Origin: Rhodocyclaceae bacterium UBA2250
GTDB taxonomy: Bacteria; Pseudomonadota; Gammaproteobacteria; Burkholderiales; Rhodocyclaceae
DNA: 64,000 nt
Assembly (NCBI GenBank): GCA_002347285.1
Contig: DDXW01000075.1
Location: forward strand, 17,842-81,841
Direction: 5' to 3'
Made by a program: the position numbers and the translations under genes. Numbering within the stretch: position 1 is the stretch's first letter; each line of letters begins with the position of its first letter. Under the pieces are notes generated by a model, which saw nothing but the letters and a program-made list of their open reading frames with translations, was not told where the DNA came from and did no database searches. This document shows, one piece after another, positions 59,442 through 64,000 of this stretch.

Positions 59442-60269
59442 GTGTCGCCCGAGCCGCTGGTCCAGATCCGCACCCTCAATTTCGCTTACGACAACCGCCC
59501 GGTCCTGTCGGGGATCAACATGACCATTCCGCGCGGCAAGGTGGTGGCGATCATGGGGCTGTCCGGCTGCGGCAAGACGACCACCCTGCGGCTGATCGGC
59601 GGCCAACTGCGCCCCACTTCCGGCGAGGTGCGCGTGGCGGGGCAGGCGGTGCATGAGCTCGACAACGACGGCCTCTACGCGTTGCGGCGCCGCATGGGCA
59701 TGCTGTTCCAGTTCGGCGCCCTGTTCACCGACATGTCGGTCTATGACAACGTCGCGTTCCAGATGCGCGAGCACACCGATCTGCCCGAAGAGCTGATCCA
59801 CGACCTGGTGCTGATGAAGCTGCACGCGGTCGGCCTGCGCGGCGCCCACCGCCTGATGCCGGCCGAACTGTCAGGCGGCATGGCGCGCCGCGTCGCGCTG
59901 GCGCGCGCGATCGCGCTCGACCCGATGCTGATCATGTACGACGAGCCGTTCGCCGGACTCGACCCGATCTCGCTGTCGATCGTCGGCGAGCTGATCCGCA
60001 GGCTCAACGACGCCCTCGGCATCAGTTCGATCGTCGTCACCCACGACGTGCAGGAATCGCTGAAGATCGTCGATTACGTCTATTTCATGGCGGCCGGCAA
60101 GGTCGTGGCCGAGGGCACGGCCGATGACATCCGGCATTCGCGGGAACCCTTCGTGCACCAGTTCATCTGGGGCGAGCCCGACGGGCCGGTCAATTTCCAT
60201 TACCCGTCCCGTCCCTACGGCGAGGAACTGATGGAGCAGCCAGTCAAACCCAAGAGGTGGTGGTCATGA
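59442..60269 (+). CDS. mlaF: MlaF, ATPase of phospholipid transport ABC system
   Basis: A 275-residue ABC ATPase. Walker A is GLSGCGKT, the signature is LSGGMARR, Walker B is LIMYDEPFAGLD, and the His switch is VVTHDVQES. The end, WGEPDGPVNFHYPSRPYGEELM, matches the MlaF tail that contacts MlaB. It drives phospholipid transport between the inner and outer membranes. The GTG at 59442 is the only start that keeps the conserved N-terminus. Its stop overlaps mlaE (ATGA at 60266-60269). Confidence 0.93.
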   Translation: MSPEPLVQIRTLNFAYDNRPVLSGINMTIPRGKVVAIMGLSGCGKTTTLRLIGGQLRPTSGEVRVAGQAVHELDNDGLYALRRRMGMLFQFGALFTDMSVYDNVAFQMREHTDLPEELIHDLVLMKLHAVGLRGAHRLMPAELSGGMARRVALARAIALDPMLIMYDEPFAGLDPISLSIVGELIRRLNDALGISSIVVTHDVQESLKIVDYVYFMAAGKVVAEGTADDIRHSREPFVHQFIWGEPDGPVNFHYPSRPYGEELMEQPVKPKRWWS

Positions 60270-61054
60270 AACCCGTGGAGATGTTGCGCGGCCTGGGGCA
60301 TCGCGTGAACGACCGCCTGTGGCGGCTCGGCTTCGCCAGCCGCTTCCTGCTGATGACGGTGCTGTATTCCGGCACGGCGCTGAAGCGCTTCCATCTGACG
60401 ATCCGGGAAATCTACTTCACCGGCGTCCTGTCGCTGATCATCATCCTGGTGTCCGGCCTGTTCGTCGGCATGGTGCTCGGCCTGCAGGGCTACGATACGC
60501 TGCAGCGCTACGGCTCCTCCGAAGCGCTCGGCATCCTGGTGGCGCTCTCGCTGGTGCGCGAACTCGGGCCGGTCGTCTCCGCGCTGCTGTTCGCCAGCCG
60601 CGCCGGCTCGGCGATCACCGCCGAGATCGGCCTGATGAAGGCGACCGAGCAGATTTCGGCGATGGAGATGATGGCCGTCAATCCGATCGCGCGCGTCGTC
60701 GCGCCGCGCTTCTGGGCAGGGGTCATCTCGATGCCGTTGCTGGCAGCGCTGTTTTCAGCGATGGGCGTGTTCGGCGGCTATCTCGTTGGTGTGCAATTGA
60801 TCGGCGTCGACGAAGGGTCGTTCTGGTCGCAGATGCAGGCGTCGGTGGATTTCCGGCAGGACATCATGAACGGCGTCATCAAAAGCATCGTCTTCGGGGC
60901 CATCGTGTCCTGGATCGCCGTCTTCGAGGGTTATGACGCCGATCCCACGGCCGAGGGCGTCTCGCGCGCGACGACGCGCACCGTGGTGACCTCCTCGCTG
61001 GCCATCCTGGCCACCGACTTCGTGTTGACCGCATTCATGTTCAGGGGAATCTGA
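60266..61054 (+). CDS. mlaE: MlaE permease
   Basis: A 262-residue permease with about five membrane spans and the MlaE core ILVSGLFVGMVLGLQGYDTLQRYGSSEALGILVALSLVRELGPVVSALLFASRAGSAITAEIGLM. It forms the inner-membrane channel with MlaF and MlaD. I use ATG 60266, overlapping the mlaF stop; an in-frame GTG lies at 60257. Its stop overlaps mlaD by 1 nt (TGATG). Confidence 0.93.
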   Translation: MKPVEMLRGLGHRVNDRLWRLGFASRFLLMTVLYSGTALKRFHLTIREIYFTGVLSLIIILVSGLFVGMVLGLQGYDTLQRYGSSEALGILVALSLVRELGPVVSALLFASRAGSAITAEIGLMKATEQISAMEMMAVNPIARVVAPRFWAGVISMPLLAALFSAMGVFGGYLVGVQLIGVDEGSFWSQMQASVDFRQDIMNGVIKSIVFGAIVSWIAVFEGYDADPTAEGVSRATTRTVVTSSLAILATDFVLTAFMFRGI

Positions 61055-61536
61055 TGAACCGTGCCACTATCGATCTTTGGGTGGGCTTCTTCGTTGCCGC
61101 AGGCTTGGTTGCTCTGTTGTTTTTGGCCATCAAGGTCGGCAATCTGAGCTCGACGGACGTCGGCGAGACGTATGCCCTCCAGGCGCGATTTGATAACATC
61201 GGCGGACTGAAAGTGCGTGCGCCGGTGAAAAGCGCCGGCGTGGTGGTGGGGCGGGTCGGCGAGATCCGCTTCGATCCCGAGAACTACCGGGCGCTGGTCC
61301 AACTGCAGATCGACAAGCGCTACCAGTTCCCGCGCGACACCTTCGCCACCATCAATACCTCGGGATTGCTGGGGGAGCAGTATGTCGGGTTCGAGGTGGG
61401 TGGTGATCTGGAAATGCTCAAGGCCGGCGAAGTGATCAAGAAGACGCAGTCGGCCATGGTGCTCGAGAAACTGATCAGCGAGTTCATGTTCAACAAGGCG
61501 TCGGAAGACGAAAGCGGCAACCAGTCAGCGAAATAA
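61054..61536 (+). CDS. mlaD: MlaD substrate-binding protein
   Basis: A 160-residue MCE-domain protein: one N-terminal span (about residues 8-27) and an MCE domain with ARFDNIGGLKVRAPVKSAGVVVGRVGEIRFDPE and TSGLLGEQYVGFEVGG. Hexamers of MlaD bind phospholipid above MlaE. Its length is close to that of other MlaD proteins. Confidence 0.93.
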   Translation: MNRATIDLWVGFFVAAGLVALLFLAIKVGNLSSTDVGETYALQARFDNIGGLKVRAPVKSAGVVVGRVGEIRFDPENYRALVQLQIDKRYQFPRDTFATINTSGLLGEQYVGFEVGGDLEMLKAGEVIKKTQSAMVLEKLISEFMFNKASEDESGNQSAK

Positions 61537-61546
61537 AGGCCAACAC

Positions 61547-62266
61547 ATGAAGAAACAGAACAAAATCGGAACGGGACTCAAGGCGGCGGTGCTGGCTGTG
61601 GCGGCCGTGGGGCTGCTCGGCGGCTGCGCCACCTCGGGCAATCCGAAGGATCCCATCGAGGGCTTCAACCGGGCCATGTTCGCCTTCAACGAGGGCCTCG
61701 ACACCGTCCTGATCAAGCCGGTTGCGCAAGGCTACGACGCCGTCCTGCCGACGCCGGTGCGCACCGGCGTGACGAACTTCTTCGGCAACATCGCCGACCT
61801 CTTCATCGGCGTCAACAACCTGCTGCAGGGCAAGCCCGACCAGGCCGCCAGCGACCTGGGCCGGGTGCTGATCAACAGCACGGTAGGCATTCTCGGCATC
61901 TTCGACGTCGCGACCGGGGCCGGGCTGGAGAAGCATGAGGAAGACTTCGGCCAGACCTTCGGCCGCTGGGGCGTCGGCGACGGCGCTTATGTCGTGATCC
62001 CCGTGTTCGGCCCGCGCACGGTGCGCGACACCGCCGGCCTGGTGCTCGACGTCGCCGCCGATCCGGTCGGCAACGTCGATCATGTGCCGACGCGCAACAG
62101 CCTGCTGGCGCTGCGCCTGATCGACAACCGCGCCGACCTGCTGCCGGCCGACAAGGTGATCGAGGAAGCCGCGCTCGACAAGTACACCTACATCCGCGAC
62201 GGCTACCTGCAGCGGCGTCGCAACCTGATCCATGACGGCAATCCGCCGCATCAGGTGGCCGACTGA
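61547..62266 (+). CDS. mlaA: MlaA (VacJ) outer-membrane lipoprotein
   Basis: A 239-residue lipoprotein with lipobox LLGGCATS (Cys27). The MlaA family start DPIEGFNRAMFAFNEGLDTVLIKPVAQGYDAVLPTPVRTGVTNFFGNI is clear. FGQTFGRWGVGDGAYVVIPVFGPRTVRD follows. It removes misplaced phospholipids from the outer leaflet and hands them to MlaC. In this operon it lies between mlaD and mlaC, unlike E. coli, where it is encoded elsewhere. Confidence 0.93.
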   Translation: MKKQNKIGTGLKAAVLAVAAVGLLGGCATSGNPKDPIEGFNRAMFAFNEGLDTVLIKPVAQGYDAVLPTPVRTGVTNFFGNIADLFIGVNNLLQGKPDQAASDLGRVLINSTVGILGIFDVATGAGLEKHEEDFGQTFGRWGVGDGAYVVIPVFGPRTVRDTAGLVLDVAADPVGNVDHVPTRNSLLALRLIDNRADLLPADKVIEEAALDKYTYIRDGYLQRRRNLIHDGNPPHQVAD

Positions 62267-62296
62267 TTCCCTCCCATCTCCAGAGAAGGTGACAAG

Positions 62297-62914
62297 ATGA
62301 AGCGTTTCTTTGCCTGGCTGGCGGCTTTCCTGCTTGCCGCCAATGCCTTCGCCGACGACATGGCGCCGGATGTGCTGGTCCAGACCGTGACCAACGAAGT
62401 GCTCGACATCGTGCGCAAGGACAAGGACATCCAGGCCGGCAACACGAAGAAGACCCTGGATCTCGTCGAGACCAAGGTGCTCCCGCATTTCAATTTCCAC
62501 CGCATGACGCAGCTGGCGATGGGACGCGAGGGTCGCCAGGCGACTCCGGAGCAGATGAAGGTGCTGGTCGAGGAGTTCCGTACCCTGCTGGTGCGTACCT
62601 ACTCGAAGGCGCTGACCGAATACCGCGACCAGCAGATCTTGTTCAAGCCGCTCAAGATGGCCTCGGCCGACACCGACGTGAGGGTGCGCACCGAGATCAA
62701 GCAGTCCGGCGGCAAGCCTGTCACGCTCGACTACTATCTGGAGAAGACCGATGCCGGCTGGAAGGTCTATGACATGGAAGTGGCCGATGTCAGCCTGGTG
62801 ACCAATTACCGCAGCACGTTCGCCCAGGAAATCCAGAAAAACGGGATCGACGGCCTGATCCGCACGTTGCAGGCGAAGAACAAGACCGCCGAAATCCCCG
62901 CCAAGGCCAAATGA
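62297..62914 (+). CDS. mlaC: MlaC periplasmic phospholipid carrier
   Basis: A 205-residue exported protein: signal peptide 1-19 (AANAFADD), then the MlaC fold with LVETKVLPHFNFHRMTQLAMGREGRQATPEQ and VRVRTEIKQSGGKPVTLDYYLEKTDAGWKVYDMEVADVSLVTNYRSTF. It shuttles lipid between MlaA and MlaFEDB. The ATG at 62297 follows AGAAGGTGACAAG. Its stop overlaps mlaB (ATGA). Confidence 0.93.
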   Translation: MKRFFAWLAAFLLAANAFADDMAPDVLVQTVTNEVLDIVRKDKDIQAGNTKKTLDLVETKVLPHFNFHRMTQLAMGREGRQATPEQMKVLVEEFRTLLVRTYSKALTEYRDQQILFKPLKMASADTDVRVRTEIKQSGGKPVTLDYYLEKTDAGWKVYDMEVADVSLVTNYRSTFAQEIQKNGIDGLIRTLQAKNKTAEIPAKAK

Positions 62915-63204
62915 GCGTCAGCCTGCAGCCCGCCGGCACCGGCCTGGCGGTTTCCGGCGGCATGACGCTGGCCACGGCGGCATCCTTGCTGAGCGCCGGC
63001 ATGAGCGCACTGGCCGAAGCTGGCGAGTCCCGCTTCGACCTGTCCGGCGTGACCGAGATCGACTCCTCCGGGCTGGCGGTCCTGTTCGCCTGGCAGCGTG
63101 CCGCGCAGGCGCAGGGCAAGACGCTGCAGATCGTCAATCCGCCGCGCAACCTCATCAGCCTCGCGCAGGTCTATGGGGTGGCCGAATTGTTGTCGATGTC
63201 CTGA
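62911..63204 (+). CDS. mlaB: MlaB, STAS-domain regulator
   Basis: A 97-residue STAS-domain protein with the conserved loop VTEIDSSGLAVLFAWQRAAQ, where a Ser (DSSG) sits at the usual position. MlaB binds MlaF and is needed for its activity. The start overlaps the mlaC stop by 4 nt. Sequence similarity is short, but the operon position makes the name secure. Confidence 0.88.
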   Translation: MSVSLQPAGTGLAVSGGMTLATAASLLSAGMSALAEAGESRFDLSGVTEIDSSGLAVLFAWQRAAQAQGKTLQIVNPPRNLISLAQVYGVAELLSMS

Positions 63205-63217
63205 AGGGGCTTGTCGA

Positions 63218-64000
<783 letters not shown>

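Overview
The window is GC-rich DNA from a betaproteobacterium, most likely a Rhodocyclales-type organism (inferred from a MSHA-like pilus locus beside mlaFED-A-C-B, a BolA-like gene and murA). It holds the right-hand part of an integrative and conjugative element (ICE) of the ICEclc/PFGI-1/SPI-7-like family (bases 1 to about 46,254), which ends at a tRNA-Gly gene, followed by chromosome (about 46,254 to 64,000). The left end of the ICE is outside the window.

Bases 1-13,000 carry small ICE housekeeping and accessory genes: several hypotheticals, DUF3085, a truncated PAPS-reductase-like gene, DUF3577 (STY4534-like), DUF3275, DUF932, an NPPY methyltransferase-like protein and a SNF2-type helicase. 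Many of these genes stand alone behind a long structured leader. Four copies of a three-hairpin RNA element lie here and a fifth lies just upstream of radC at 34 kb. Its stems show compensatory changes between copies, and it resembles the radC RNA motif known from ICEs.

Bases 13,146-39,657 are the G-type conjugation genes in canonical order: pilL (TIGR03748), TIGR03759, lytic transglycosylase, TIGR03765, traD, TIGR03747, [cargo], RAQPRD, TIGR03758, TIGR03745, TIGR03750, TIGR03746, TIGR03749, TIGR03752, TIGR03751 lipoprotein, TraC-like ATPase, DsbA-like protein, radC, TIGR03757, TIGR03756, TIGR03755, a small membrane protein and TraG-N. DUF3742, a YhaV-PrlF toxin-antitoxin pair, a MobH relaxase, an XRE regulator with a divergent LysR-like effector domain, and the tyrosine integrase follow.

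The cargo at 19,321-25,312 interrupts the transfer cluster. It is a type II CBASS anti-phage system: patatin phospholipase CapV, CD-NTase, E1-E2 protein Cap2 and JAB peptidase Cap3, preceded by a DUF2188 protein. A divergent CapH-CapP-like repressor/peptidase pair is encoded next to it, with a perfect inverted-repeat operator candidate at the start of the effector operon.

Right of the tRNA-Gly(CCC) gene the minus strand carries a MSHA-type pilus cluster (mshM-L-N-E-G-I-J-K order) ending in two prepilin-like genes. One encodes a 764-residue protein with a lectin-like region and Cys-rich knots. The plus strand carries the Mla phospholipid-transport operon (mlaF, E, D, A, C, B), a BolA/IbaG gene and the start of murA, cut by the window edge. 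Family names come from recognition of the sequences; no database search was run.
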